Under the pieces are notes generated by a model that was not told where the DNA came from, searched no databases, and saw only the letters and a program-made list of their open reading frames with translations. The translations under genes were made by a program, and so were the position numbers. A DNA stretch of 64,000 bases from NCBI GenBank assembly GCA_963755755.1, contig CAVWLJ010000012.1, positions 310,001 to 374,000 on the forward strand. The letters are read 5' to 3'. Positions within the stretch are counted from its first letter, which is position 1, and every line of letters begins with the position of its first letter. This DNA comes from DATKNA01 sp963755755. Lineage in GTDB: Bacteria > Actinomycetota > Actinomycetes > Actinomycetales > Kineosporiaceae. Below are positions 17,190 to 25,309 of this stretch, piece after piece.

Positions 17190-17864
17190 ATGAGCGGTGA
17201 TTCCCCACCCTGGACGGTTCTCATCGTCGACGACCACCACCTGATCCGCGGCGGCCTTCGTATGGCCTTCGACCGGACCGAGGACCTGAAGGTCGTGGGG
17301 GAGGCCTCGTCCGTCGCCGAGGCGCTGGCCGCACTCGACGAGCTTGCCCCGGAGGTACTCGTCACGGACGTCGGCCTGCCGGACGGCGACGGGATATCCC
17401 TCGTCCGTCGCGCGCGGAAGAGCCATCCCGAGCTCGGCATCGTCGTGCTCACCATGTACACGACCGACAAGGAGCTTTTCGCGGCGCTGGAGTCCGGCGC
17501 CTCCGCGTTCGTGGGCAAGGACGCACCCGCCCACGAGGTGGTGGCGGCCGCGCGGCATGCGGCGGTCAGCCCGAGCACCTTCATAGGGCCGGGTCTCGCG
17601 GACGCGATCCGGCGGCGGCAGCAGGAACCTGCCCGGCCCAAGCTGTCGGCGCGCGAGCTCGAGGTCCTGCACCTCCTCGTCAACGGGTTCGCGGTCGGTC
17701 AGATCGGGCGACGCCTGTTCATCAGCGAGTCCACGGCGAAGACCCACGTCGCGACGATCTACAAGAAGCTGGACGTGGGGAATCGCGCGCAGGCTGTGGT
17801 GAGGGCGCTGCAGCTGGATCTCGTCCGCGGGGACGGCACGGACGGGGGAGCGACGCGTAACTAG
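17190..17864 (+). CDS. LuxR-family response regulator (NarL type), orphan
   Basis: A 224-aa protein. The receiver domain starts TVLIVDDHHLIRGGLRMAF and the phosphoacceptor Asp is in VLVTDVGLPDGDG near residue 60. The C-terminal LuxR helix-turn-helix reads LSARELEVLHLLVNGFAVGQ, with the recognition helix in SESTAKTHVATIYKKLDV. No histidine kinase is adjacent, so its partner is encoded elsewhere. The DNA-binding domain is complete, so it should act as a transcription factor. Confidence 0.92.
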   Translation: MSGDSPPWTVLIVDDHHLIRGGLRMAFDRTEDLKVVGEASSVAEALAALDELAPEVLVTDVGLPDGDGISLVRRARKSHPELGIVVLTMYTTDKELFAALESGASAFVGKDAPAHEVVAAARHAAVSPSTFIGPGLADAIRRRQQEPARPKLSARELEVLHLLVNGFAVGQIGRRLFISESTAKTHVATIYKKLDVGNRAQAVVRALQLDLVRGDGTDGGATRN

Positions 17865-17886
17865 ACCGGCCCCGTACTCGCTAGAG

Positions 17887-18292
17887 TCAGGCCGACGGCG
17901 GTGCCTCGACCACCCAGATGTGGTTCCCGTCCGGGTCGCGCAGGGCGAACATCGTCGGCACGCCCGGCATCCGCATCGGCTCCGGATCCAGGTCGATCCC
18001 GCCGAGGGCGCGTGAGACGCGCGTGCTCGCCGAGAACGTCGGGCGTCTCGACCCCGATCGAGCCACCGCCGGGGCTGCCTTCCATCGGCGGGTTGAGCGC
18101 GAGCCGAGCGCGGGAGCCGGGCGGCGCCACCTCGACCCAACGCATCTCGCCGTTCTCGCCGAACGCCATGTCGCTGCGTACCTCGTAGCCGAGCTTGCCC
18201 GTGTAGAACGCGATGGCCTCGTCCTGGTCTGCGACGGAGAACATGGCCACGCCGATGTCGGAAACCGTGGTGGGAGTCTGAGTGTCAGTCAT
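17887..18292 (-). pseudogene. VOC (glyoxalase/dioxygenase fold) family protein, one-base frameshift
   Basis: The first half reads VSDIGVAMFSVADQDEAIAF, YTGKLGYEVRSDMAFGE and MRWVEVAPPGSRARLAL. The second half, in another frame, ends GVPTMFALRDPDGNHIWVVE, the usual C-terminal metal-binding strand, and stops at 17887-17889. One base is extra in the CGCGCCCTCGG run (minus sense) near 18005-18012; removal gives RALGGIDLDPEP. The unrepaired frame ends at 17861. A two-repeat VOC protein of about 134 aa is expected. Its substrate is unknown; short proteins of this type are often glyoxalase-like or bleomycin-resistance-like. Confidence 0.83.
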
Positions 18293-18389
18293 GCGCCGGT
18301 AGACGACGCAGCGGGTCCGTAGTCATCGGTCCGTGAACGTGCCATTCTCGCCCGACTCCGATCGCCGCCGAAGGCAGGAGCGCCGCTCG

Positions 18390-18956
18390 TCAGGGGGCTG
18401 CGGTCAAGGTCCGCAGTGCGTCCAACGACTCGCGGATGTGCTGCGGGAACTCGCGCTCGTCCTCCGCGCCGAGCCAGCGGTCGAAAGCGGTGCGAAAGAC
18501 GGCGATCGCCGTCTCGGCCGTCAGGCTGGCCGTCGGCTCCTCGACACCGCGAGCCCGCAGAGCGTCGGCGAGGGCGGCGGCGACCGACGCCATCTTGACC
18601 AGCTCGCGCTCTTGGAGCTGGGGGTTGGCGCCGATGACGAGCCGGCGCTGCCGCGCGTACTCGCGGGGGGCGGGGAAGCCGGCCGCGACGGCCTCGAGAC
18701 TGATCGCGACGGCGTCGAGCGGCGAGGCCGAGGTCGGGGCACCAGCGAGGCCGCTGACGAAGAGGGCCGTGAACTCGCCGCCGGGAGGGAAGAGCACCTC
18801 GCGCTTGTCCGAGAAGTAGCGGAAGAACGTCCGCTTGGTGACGCCGGCGCGCGTGGCGATGTCCTCGACCGTGGTCTGGTCGAACCCGCGCTCGGCGAAG
18901 AGCTCGAGCGCGGCCTGCTGCAGTCGGCCGCGCGCGTCGGGCTCCCACCTGGTCAT
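18390..18956 (-). CDS. TetR family transcriptional repressor
   Basis: A 188-aa protein with an N-terminal TetR helix-turn-helix, ALELFAERGFDQTTVEDIAT then RAGVTKRTFFRYFSDKREVL. The C-terminal ligand domain is all-helical. It is divergent from an SDR gene and the 100-bp spacer holds two mirrored palindromes, the expected arrangement for a repressor controlling itself and its neighbour. TAGACT lies six bases before its ATG, suggesting a leaderless transcript. Confidence 0.92.
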   Translation of the reverse strand: MTRWEPDARGRLQQAALELFAERGFDQTTVEDIATRAGVTKRTFFRYFSDKREVLFPPGGEFTALFVSGLAGAPTSASPLDAVAISLEAVAAGFPAPREYARQRRLVIGANPQLQERELVKMASVAAALADALRARGVEEPTASLTAETAIAVFRTAFDRWLGAEDEREFPQHIRESLDALRTLTAAP

Positions 18957-18971
18957 GCGACGAGTCTAGTC

Positions 18972-19018
18972 ATGACATCAAGTGTCATCGGTGTTAACGT
19001 GATGACACTTGATGTCAT
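18972..19018. promoter_or_regulatory. Mirrored pair of 17-bp TetR operators
   Basis: Site 1 (18972-18988) is ATGACATCAAGTGTCAT and site 2 (19002-19018) is ATGACACTTGATGTCAT, its exact reverse complement. Each is itself a palindrome with arms ATGACA/TGTCAT around five bases. Their centres are 30 bp apart, symmetrical about a GTTAAC sequence. The location between the TetR gene and the SDR gene makes this the probable binding site of that TetR protein. Confidence 0.8.
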
Positions 19019-19056
19019 CGGCGGGTCCGGTCCCGCCAACTCAGAGGAGATCCCCC

Positions 19057-19971
19057 ATGCGCGTGTTCGTCACCGGAGCCAGTGGCTGGATCGGCTCCGC
19101 GGTCGTCCCGGAGCTCGTCGGCGCGGGGCACGAGGTCGTCGGCCTCGCCCGCTCCGACGCGTCCGCCGTGGCCCTCGCGAAGGCCGGAGCCGAGGTGGTC
19201 CGGGGGTCGCTCGACGACCTCGACGTGCTCCGGACCACCGCCAAGAGCTCGGACGGGGTCATCCATCTCGCCTTCAAGCACGACGTCGCCTTCTCGGGCA
19301 ACTTCCCAGCCGCGACAGCCGCCGATCGCCGTGCACTCGAGGTGCTCGGCGAGGAGCTGGCAGGCTCGGGTCGGCCGCTCGTCATGGCGTCCGGCCTGGC
19401 CGGGCACGCCTCCGGCGTCCTCGTCACGGAGAAGGACCAGGCCGACCCGGCGTCGCCGGCGGGGGAGCGCAGTCGCACGGAGGCCATGGTGATCTCCCTT
19501 GCCGCGGACGGGGTGCGCTCGGTGAGCATCCGGCTCGCGCCGACGGTCCACGGGGACGGCGACCACGGCTTCCTCGCCATGCTCGTCGGCCTCGCGCGCG
19601 ACAAGGGCGTCTCGGGGTACCTCGGGGCGGGGACCAACCACTGGCCTGCGGTGCATCGGTCCGATGCCGCCCGCCTGTTCCGCCTGGCGCTGGAGTCGGC
19701 CGCGCCCGGGACCGTGCTGCACGCAGCCGCCGAGGAGGGCGTGCCGATGCGCGAGATCGCTACAGCGATCGGCGCCGGCCTCGACGTCCCGGTGACGTCG
19801 ATCGCTCCCGAGCACGCCGGCGAGCAGTTCGGCTGGTTCGCGCCCTTCCTGGCGATCGACGTGACCGCTTCCAGCGCCATGACTCGCGAGCTGCTGGGGT
19901 GGCAGCCGACCGGCCCTGGCCTCATCGAGGACCTCCAGGAGGGCCACTACTTCCGCAACCCGACTCCCTGA
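19057..19971 (+). CDS. NAD(P)-dependent epimerase/dehydratase (extended SDR)
   Basis: A 304-aa extended short-chain dehydrogenase. It starts with MRVFVTGASGWIGSAVVPEL, whose TGASGWIG motif binds NAD(P). The usual YxxxK active-site motif is not evident. At that position the sequence reads GERSRTEAMVISLA, so it is probably an atypical NAD(P)-binding reductase. ATG 19057 is preceded by AGAGGAGA. It is under the apparent control of the divergent TetR regulator. This arrangement, TetR plus SDR, is common for detoxification reductases. Confidence 0.87.
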   Translation: MRVFVTGASGWIGSAVVPELVGAGHEVVGLARSDASAVALAKAGAEVVRGSLDDLDVLRTTAKSSDGVIHLAFKHDVAFSGNFPAATAADRRALEVLGEELAGSGRPLVMASGLAGHASGVLVTEKDQADPASPAGERSRTEAMVISLAADGVRSVSIRLAPTVHGDGDHGFLAMLVGLARDKGVSGYLGAGTNHWPAVHRSDAARLFRLALESAAPGTVLHAAAEEGVPMREIATAIGAGLDVPVTSIAPEHAGEQFGWFAPFLAIDVTASSAMTRELLGWQPTGPGLIEDLQEGHYFRNPTP

Positions 19972-19992
19972 CGACCCCCGGCGGAGGCGTCC

Positions 19993-20811
19993 TCAGGCCG
20001 CGACATGGGCGACGGACAGGCGCGGCGCGACCACGTCGTCCAGCAGGTCCGGGTTCTCGAGCTGAGGCAGATGTCCCGCGGCGGGCAGGAGTTCGAACGT
20101 CGCGCCGGGGATCGCGGCGGCGTAGACGCGCCCGTAGCCGGGGTCCGCGATCCGGTCGCTCGCGCCCCACACCACGCTGGTCGGGTAGGGGATCCGGGCG
20201 AGCCGGCGCCGTAGGCCGAAGTCGGTCATCGCCGGCTGGCCGGCGTACAGCGCGAGCGCTCCCCGGTTCACGGCCAGCGCGGCCCGGCCGGCCGGCGTCG
20301 ACGCCTGCGGGTCGGGGACACGGCCGACCGGGTCGTGGAAGCTCAGATCGGCGACCTCCTCCGGCGTCAGGGAGAAGACGTCCGCGATCCGGAACCCGGG
20401 GGCCTCGATGCCGACGGCGTCCACGAGGACGAGCCGGTCGACGCGGAGCGAGCCGAGCAGGCCGATCTCGGCCGCGATCCACCCGCCGAGGGAGTTGCCG
20501 ACGACCGTGACGGCCTCCAGGCCGAGCTCGTCCAGCAGCGCGACGTACAGCTCGGCGAGGCCGCTGATCGTCGTCAGCTGCGCGGGACGCGGAGTTCCGT
20601 CGAAGCCCGGGTGGGTGGGCACCAGGGTCCGGACGCCGCGGCCGGCGGCGAGCCGGTCCGCGTACTCGAGCACGGACGCCGGTCCCGCGCCGCCGTGCAG
20701 CAGCAGGACGGCGGGGCCGCGACCCCGGTCGCTCAGGCGGACGTCGACGAGATCGAAGGCGTCCGTCGGGACCGTGACGGTGCGTGTGGTGGTCGGCAGC
20801 GTGATGGTCAT
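19993..20811 (-). CDS. Alpha/beta hydrolase
   Basis: A 272-aa protein with the oxyanion HGG motif in AVLLLHGGAGPASVLEYA, the nucleophile elbow TVVGNSLGGWIAAEI (Ser near residue 105), a candidate acid in SVVWGASDRIADPGYG and the catalytic His in LLPAAGHLPQLENP. The fold is complete and the protein is cytoplasmic. It converges with the SDR gene 21 bp away. Two TGGTACCA sites lie just upstream of its start. The substrate is not predictable. Confidence 0.88.
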   Translation of the reverse strand: MTITLPTTTRTVTVPTDAFDLVDVRLSDRGRGPAVLLLHGGAGPASVLEYADRLAAGRGVRTLVPTHPGFDGTPRPAQLTTISGLAELYVALLDELGLEAVTVVGNSLGGWIAAEIGLLGSLRVDRLVLVDAVGIEAPGFRIADVFSLTPEEVADLSFHDPVGRVPDPQASTPAGRAALAVNRGALALYAGQPAMTDFGLRRRLARIPYPTSVVWGASDRIADPGYGRVYAAAIPGATFELLPAAGHLPQLENPDLLDDVVAPRLSVAHVAA

Positions 20812-20838
20812 GAGAAGACCCTGCTGGCTGAGCGAGGG

Positions 20839-20871
20839 TGGTACCAGAGCCTGCTCATCCTGGTACCAGGA
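20839..20871. promoter_or_regulatory. Repeated TGGTACCA operator upstream of the hydrolase gene
   Basis: TGGTACCA occurs at 20839-20846 and again at 20861-20868, the second inside a perfect 14-bp palindrome (TCCTGGTACCAGGA, 20858-20871). Centres are 22 bp apart, two helical turns, and 30-55 nt upstream of the start codon. This looks like a dimer-of-dimers repressor site, although no regulator gene is adjacent. Confidence 0.6.
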
Positions 20872-21225
20872 GCATCAGGCACCGCGATCCGTTGAGCCAC
20901 CTCCGCCGTCCGTTCGTCGTCTCCCGACCCGCCGGGGTGCCACGGCTCTCGGCGCTGTGCACTGAGTCGCACCACGACTCAGTGCACAGCGCTGAAAAGG
21001 GGTTCGGACACGACGTACGTCAGCCCCTTGCAGCTGCTCATCCTCGCGAAGCGACCGGTGCCGGTCGGGGCCGCCCAATGACGCAGGTGGGAGCTGAGCT
21101 CTCGCCCGCTCGTGCCCGCCGGCCCGGGCACCAGACGGCGGGACAGGGTCCGCCATCGGTCGCTGCGACGCGGCCGCGGGCGAGGTAACTTCAGCCGACG
21201 CGGAACCAACGGGCAGGAGTCGCGC
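20872..21225. other. Divergent intergenic region with a strong hairpin
   Basis: The region between the hydrolase and TIM-barrel genes holds the 18-bp hairpin at 20952-20992 and the promoter of the catabolic pair. A 100-residue minus-strand frame (20979-21281) overlaps the next gene and is not supported. Confidence 0.45.
20952..20992. repeat. Perfect 18-bp hairpin in a divergent promoter region
   Basis: GCGCTGTGCACTGAGTCG (20952-20969) is followed by a 5-nt loop CACCA and its exact complement (20975-20992), then TGAAAAGG. This is the strongest stem in the window. No gene is transcribed into it from either side, so a normal terminator role is unexpected. It could be a small RNA terminator, a leader structure of the 21226 operon or an operator. 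Confidence 0.75.
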
Positions 21226-22167
21226 ATGTCCGTCACTCGCTCGCAGGTCGCTCTCAACGCGATCCAGTGGATCAACCTCAAGCCTGGGCCGGGTGGGGAA
21301 CGGGCATGGCTGTACGCCGACCCCGCTTGGCGCTCCGAGCAACTCCAGGTGCACCGTCAGATCCGCAGCGCCGGGTTCGACGCCGTCATGCTGGAAGTGC
21401 TCGACACGCAGACGCTGCAGGCATACACGAGGATGCTCGGCGAGGCGGGCCTGCGTCCGGCCCCCGGCTACATCCAGATCGCGCCTCCTGAGGCCACCGG
21501 GCTGTCCCTGCGCCGGGGGAGCCCGGAGTGGGTGCGCTGGTTCGACCCGGTGCGACGCCGCGCGGAGGAGACCAACTACGTGGGCCTGAACAGCGTGTTC
21601 CTCGCGGCACAGCTGGACCTCGGGGCGCCGCGGGTCGCGCAGGCCGCGGCGACCGGTGCCTTCTTCGATCAGGATCTGCTCGATCGGCAGGTCGAGTACC
21701 TCGCGGAGGCCGCCGAGGTGCTCAAGGCGGAAGGCGTTCGGGCGGGGCTTCACAACCACGTCGGGTCCCTCATCGAGACCGAATACGAGATCGAGTACGT
21801 GATGCAGGAGATCGACGCCTCGCTTCTCGGCGCATCGTTCGACATCGGCCACCTCGAGTGGGCCGGCATACCCAGCGCTCCATTCCTCGAGAAGTACCGG
21901 GATCGCCTCGTCGACCTCCACCTCAAGGACCTGGACCTCGAGATCGCCGCCGCGAGCAGGAACAAGGCCACCCCGTATTACGAGGTCTCGGATCAGCGAT
22001 TCTTCCTCGAGCCGGGTCTGGGCCACATCGATCTCCCGAACGTCCTGAGTGCGCTCGGTGACGATTTCCGCGGCTGGATCATCATCGAGGTGGACCGGCC
22101 GAGCATGGAGCCGCTCGAGAGCGCGAAGGTCAGCTGGAGGTGGGTCGAGGAGAACCTGCGCGCCTGA
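21226..22167 (+). CDS. Sugar phosphate isomerase/epimerase (xylose-isomerase-like TIM barrel)
   Basis: A 313-aa protein with the TIM-barrel pattern of the AP-endonuclease-2/xylose-isomerase superfamily. Metal and substrate residues are visible in RAGLHNHVGSLIET (His), ASFDIGHLEW (Asp, His), VDLHLKDL (His, Lys-Asp) and a C-terminal WIIIEVDRP (Glu). ATG 21226 follows CAGGAGTC. The pyranose-oxidase-like gene starts 26 nt downstream, so the two form an operon. Relatives beside such oxidases act on 3-keto sugars or deglycosylate oxidised C-glycosides, so this enzyme may eliminate the aglycone from an oxidised glycoside (inference). Confidence 0.85.
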   Translation: MSVTRSQVALNAIQWINLKPGPGGERAWLYADPAWRSEQLQVHRQIRSAGFDAVMLEVLDTQTLQAYTRMLGEAGLRPAPGYIQIAPPEATGLSLRRGSPEWVRWFDPVRRRAEETNYVGLNSVFLAAQLDLGAPRVAQAAATGAFFDQDLLDRQVEYLAEAAEVLKAEGVRAGLHNHVGSLIETEYEIEYVMQEIDASLLGASFDIGHLEWAGIPSAPFLEKYRDRLVDLHLKDLDLEIAAASRNKATPYYEVSDQRFFLEPGLGHIDLPNVLSALGDDFRGWIIIEVDRPSMEPLESAKVSWRWVEENLRA

Positions 22168-22192
22168 GCCGCGGGCAGACAGGGAGGCCGGG

Positions 22193-23722
22193 ATGTCGAA
22201 CGACAACGCCACGTGCGATGTGCTCGTCGTGGGAAGCGGACTCATGGGCGCGGCGGTGGCACGCCTGGTGCGCGAGCAGCGGCCGCAGGCGCGGATCCTC
22301 ATGGTGGACGGTGGGCCTCGGATCGGCTCGATACCGGGTCAGCATCTCCACGACGTTCCCGAGGCCGACATCTGGGAGCGCTACAACCAGCGCGTTTCCT
22401 CGGGCATCCAGGGCCTCTACACCGGTACCGCCCCTACCGGCGACGTCGGCAGCACTCTCGTGGACGTCGAACCCGGGATGTACCACCTCTCGTCTCTGGG
22501 GGAGGACTCGAGCCGGATGCCGGCGGCCGCCGTGGCATGGAACGTCGGCGGCATGGGCGTCCACTGGACCGCCGCGACCCCCACTCCATGGGGGAGCGAG
22601 GTGCCGGACGTTCTTCCCGACGCCGAGTGGAAGGCGGACCTCCGGGAGGCGGTTCGGCTCCTTCGGGTCCACGGCGAGCCGTTCCCCGCGTCGGAGCCCG
22701 GCCAGGTGGTGATGCGCGTTCTCGGGCAGCTGTTCGGGCCCGTCACCGCTCCTGGTCGAGGTGTGCAGCACATGCCGATGGCAGTCCAGCCCGACGGTCG
22801 CGGCGTCCGACGCCGGACGGGCCCCAACACCATCTACCCGCCGATCGGAGACCCGCACAGGGATCCCTCCTTCACACTGCTGGCGGACACTCAGGCTGTG
22901 CGGCTGCTGCACGACGGGGAGCGAGTTCTCGGCGCGCGCACTCGCCACGTGGGCACCGGCCGCCACGACGACGTCGAGGCCGCGGCGACCGTGGTGTGCG
23001 CGGACGCCATCCGGACGCCGCAATTGCTGTTCGCGTCCGAGATCCGGCCTGCGGCGCTGGGGCGCTATCTCAACGAACACGCGTTCCTGTCCGGTCGGGT
23101 GCTCACCGACCCGGCCCGTCTCGGGTTCAGTCTGGGCGCGCTCTCGGCGCAGGCGGCGGACGAGTCGATGACCGAGCATCTGTGGGTGCCACACGGGGGT
23201 CCGGCGCAACCGTTCCACGTGCAGATCGCCAACCAGGTACACGTCGACGAGGACGGCAGCCCGCTCGCCTACTCCGTCGGCCCGTGCTTCTACGTCACCA
23301 CGCAGATCCAGGCCGAGAACCGACTCGAGTTCTCCGAGGATCGCACCGACGCGGCCGGGATGCCGCGCATCACCGTTCACTTCTCCTATACGGATGACGA
23401 TCGGCGGCTCATCGACCGGGCACGCGAGGAGCAGCGCCGGACGGCGGAGGCGCTGGGATCGTTCGACCCGGAGACGGAATCCGCCCTGCTGCCGGCGGGG
23501 TCCTCGCTGCACTTCACCGGCACCGTCCGGATGGGGTCGGCCGACGACGGAACAAGCGTCTGCGATCCGCAGTGCCGAGTGTGGGGGTGGGACAGCCTGT
23601 ACGTGGCGGGCAACGGAGTGCTTCCCACGGCGCTCGCGTGCAACTCGACGCTGACCGGAATGACGACTGCGGTTCGCGCTGCACGTTCGGTGGTCGAGCA
23701 GCTGACGCAGGCGGACGCCTGA
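22193..23722 (+). CDS. GMC oxidoreductase, pyranose-2-oxidase/glycoside-3-oxidase-like
   Basis: A 509-aa flavoenzyme. The FAD motif is VLVVGSGLMGAAVARLV, the GGMGVHWTAATP segment in the first third is the family site near the flavin, and the C-terminal catalytic His lies in SSLHFTGTVRMG with the conserved Asn in LACNSTLTGMTT. These features place it in the pyranose-oxidase-like branch of the GMC family rather than choline or cholesterol oxidases. Bacterial members such as PsG3Ox and CarA oxidise glycosides at C3. ATG 22193 follows AGGGAGG. No export signal is seen. It probably oxidises a glycoside for the TIM-barrel enzyme encoded just before it. Confidence 0.87.
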   Translation: MSNDNATCDVLVVGSGLMGAAVARLVREQRPQARILMVDGGPRIGSIPGQHLHDVPEADIWERYNQRVSSGIQGLYTGTAPTGDVGSTLVDVEPGMYHLSSLGEDSSRMPAAAVAWNVGGMGVHWTAATPTPWGSEVPDVLPDAEWKADLREAVRLLRVHGEPFPASEPGQVVMRVLGQLFGPVTAPGRGVQHMPMAVQPDGRGVRRRTGPNTIYPPIGDPHRDPSFTLLADTQAVRLLHDGERVLGARTRHVGTGRHDDVEAAATVVCADAIRTPQLLFASEIRPAALGRYLNEHAFLSGRVLTDPARLGFSLGALSAQAADESMTEHLWVPHGGPAQPFHVQIANQVHVDEDGSPLAYSVGPCFYVTTQIQAENRLEFSEDRTDAAGMPRITVHFSYTDDDRRLIDRAREEQRRTAEALGSFDPETESALLPAGSSLHFTGTVRMGSADDGTSVCDPQCRVWGWDSLYVAGNGVLPTALACNSTLTGMTTAVRAARSVVEQLTQADA

Positions 23723-23729
23723 CGGGACC

Positions 23730-23765
23730 GCCGTGGCCGTCACCGCCTGGGGTGACGACCACGGC
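23730..23765. terminator. Bidirectional terminator between convergent genes
   Basis: Arms at 23730-23744 and 23751-23765 (GCCGTGG-c-CGTCACC and its complement) match at 14 of 15 positions around a 6-nt loop. It lies exactly between the stop codons of the GMC oxidase (23722) and the MFS gene (23787). Confidence 0.7.
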
Positions 23766-23786
23766 GTCCTGCGCCGGTCCCGGGAA

Positions 23787-25229
23787 TCAGGCGACGGCGA
23801 GCTCGGCGAGCTGCTCGGCGTCCGGCACCAGGGAACGCGACCACAGCGCCAGGCCGACGTTCACCGCGGCGAGGATCGCCGCGATCACCATTCCGCGCTG
23901 GAAGCCCGCGGTCAGCGCATCGGCCTGAGAGCTGCCGGTCGCGAGCATCTCCGTCACTACCGAGGTCGAGAGCGTGCTGATCACGGCCAGGCCCAGAGCG
24001 CCGCCGACCTGGTAGCCGGTGTTCACGACGCCCGAGACGGCGCCGGCGTCCTCCTGGCTGACCTCGGCGACCGCCACCACCTGGGCGGGCACGCCGATGC
24101 CGGTGATCCCGGCGCCGAAGAGCACCAGGCCCGGCAGCAGCTCGGTGACGTAGCTGCCGGAGGCGCCGGCCCGCGACAGGAGCAGCAGCCCGACGACGCT
24201 GATGACGGCCGAGGCCGCGTGCACCGGCCGGGTGCCGACCCGGGCGATCAGCTGCGAGGTGACCAGCGCCCCGGCGATGGCGGCGAAACCCATGGGAAGG
24301 AACTGCAGGCCGGTGTCCAGCGCGGAGAGCCCGCGGACCTGCTGCAGGTAGATCGCGGTCAGGAAGAACATGGCGAGGAAGGAGGCGCCGTTGAGGGCGA
24401 GCGCGCCGGTCGCCTTGCTCAGACCGGGGGACCGGAACAACCGCAGCGGCACGAGCGGGTCGCGCGAGCGGGACTCGACGGCGACGAACGCGGCCAGCAG
24501 TGCGGCGCCTGCGGCCAGCGCCGCGATCACCTCGAACGAGGCCCAGCCCAGCGGCTCGGCACGGATCACGCCGAGGATGACGGCGAGCACGCCTGCGGTT
24601 CCCAGTACCGATCCGGCGACGTCGAAGGTCCGGGGGCCGACTGCGGTGACGCGGCTGGCGGGCACGTACCTCGGTGTCAGCGCGAGCAGGAGCACGCCGA
24701 TCGGGACGTTCACGAAGAACACCCACTCCCAGCCGAGCGCGTCGACGAGGATGCCGCCCGCGACGACGCCGAGGGTGCCGCCGAGCCCGGCGAGGCCGCC
24801 CCAGATGCCCAGCGCGATGTTGCGCTGCCGCCCGTGGGCGAAGGTGACGGTGAGGATCGAGAGGGCCGCGGCCGACATGAGCGCTCCCCCGAAACCCTGC
24901 ACGGCTCGGACGCCGATGAGCACGCCCTGGGACGATGCCAGGCCGCCGGCGAGCGACGCGACGGTGAAGAGGCCGAGGCCGGCGGAGAAGATCCGCCGCC
25001 GGCCCAGCAGGTCGGAGAGCCTGCCACCGAGCAGCAGGAACCCGCCGAACGCGAGCGTGTAGGCGCTGATCACCCACTGCAGGTCGTCGGCCGAGAAGTG
25101 CAGTGAGGCCTGCAGGTTGGGCAGCGCGACGTTCACGATCGTGACGTCGAGGACGACCATGAACTGTGCGAGGGCCAGCACCGTGAGCGTGGCCCACGGG
25201 CTCCGGGTCCGGGTGTCGGGGAGTGCCAT
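23787..25229 (-). CDS. MFS drug-efflux transporter, DHA2/EmrB-QacA type
   Basis: A 480-aa membrane protein. The first segment LAQFMVVLDVTIVNVALPNL is the classic start of the DHA2 family, followed by DLQWVISAYTLAFGGFLLLGG, GRLSDLLGRRRIF (motif A) and the motif C-like GGTLGVVAGGILVD. It has many further hydrophobic segments. I prefer ATG 25229 (GGAG 6-9 nt upstream) over ATG 25241. It is divergent from a TetR gene with shared operator-like repeats, so it is probably a drug or toxic-metabolite exporter under TetR repression. Confidence 0.92.
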   Translation of the reverse strand: MALPDTRTRSPWATLTVLALAQFMVVLDVTIVNVALPNLQASLHFSADDLQWVISAYTLAFGGFLLLGGRLSDLLGRRRIFSAGLGLFTVASLAGGLASSQGVLIGVRAVQGFGGALMSAAALSILTVTFAHGRQRNIALGIWGGLAGLGGTLGVVAGGILVDALGWEWVFFVNVPIGVLLLALTPRYVPASRVTAVGPRTFDVAGSVLGTAGVLAVILGVIRAEPLGWASFEVIAALAAGAALLAAFVAVESRSRDPLVPLRLFRSPGLSKATGALALNGASFLAMFFLTAIYLQQVRGLSALDTGLQFLPMGFAAIAGALVTSQLIARVGTRPVHAASAVISVVGLLLLSRAGASGSYVTELLPGLVLFGAGITGIGVPAQVVAVAEVSQEDAGAVSGVVNTGYQVGGALGLAVISTLSTSVVTEMLATGSSQADALTAGFQRGMVIAAILAAVNVGLALWSRSLVPDAEQLAELAVA

Positions 25230-25242
25230 CAGAGTCTCCATC

Positions 25243-25300
25243 TACGCTGTACCTATACGCTGTAAATGTACGTAGCACAGGCAAGCATGTACGGCGTATA
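25243..25300. promoter_or_regulatory. Operator repeats between MFS and TetR genes
   Basis: TACGCTGTA occurs twice (25243-25251, 25256-25264), and TATACGC (25254-25260) is repeated inverted as GCGTATA (25294-25300). The AT-rich TATAGT (25297-25302) ends seven bases before the TetR ATG, so that gene may be leaderless and occluded by its own repressor. Confidence 0.6.
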
Positions 25301-25309
25301 GTTGTCAAC

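Noticed and set aside
23733..25106. 457-residue plus-strand frame opposite the MFS transporter
   Set aside because: Gln/Gly/Glu/Arg-rich shadow composition with no recognisable domain; the minus-strand MFS is clear.
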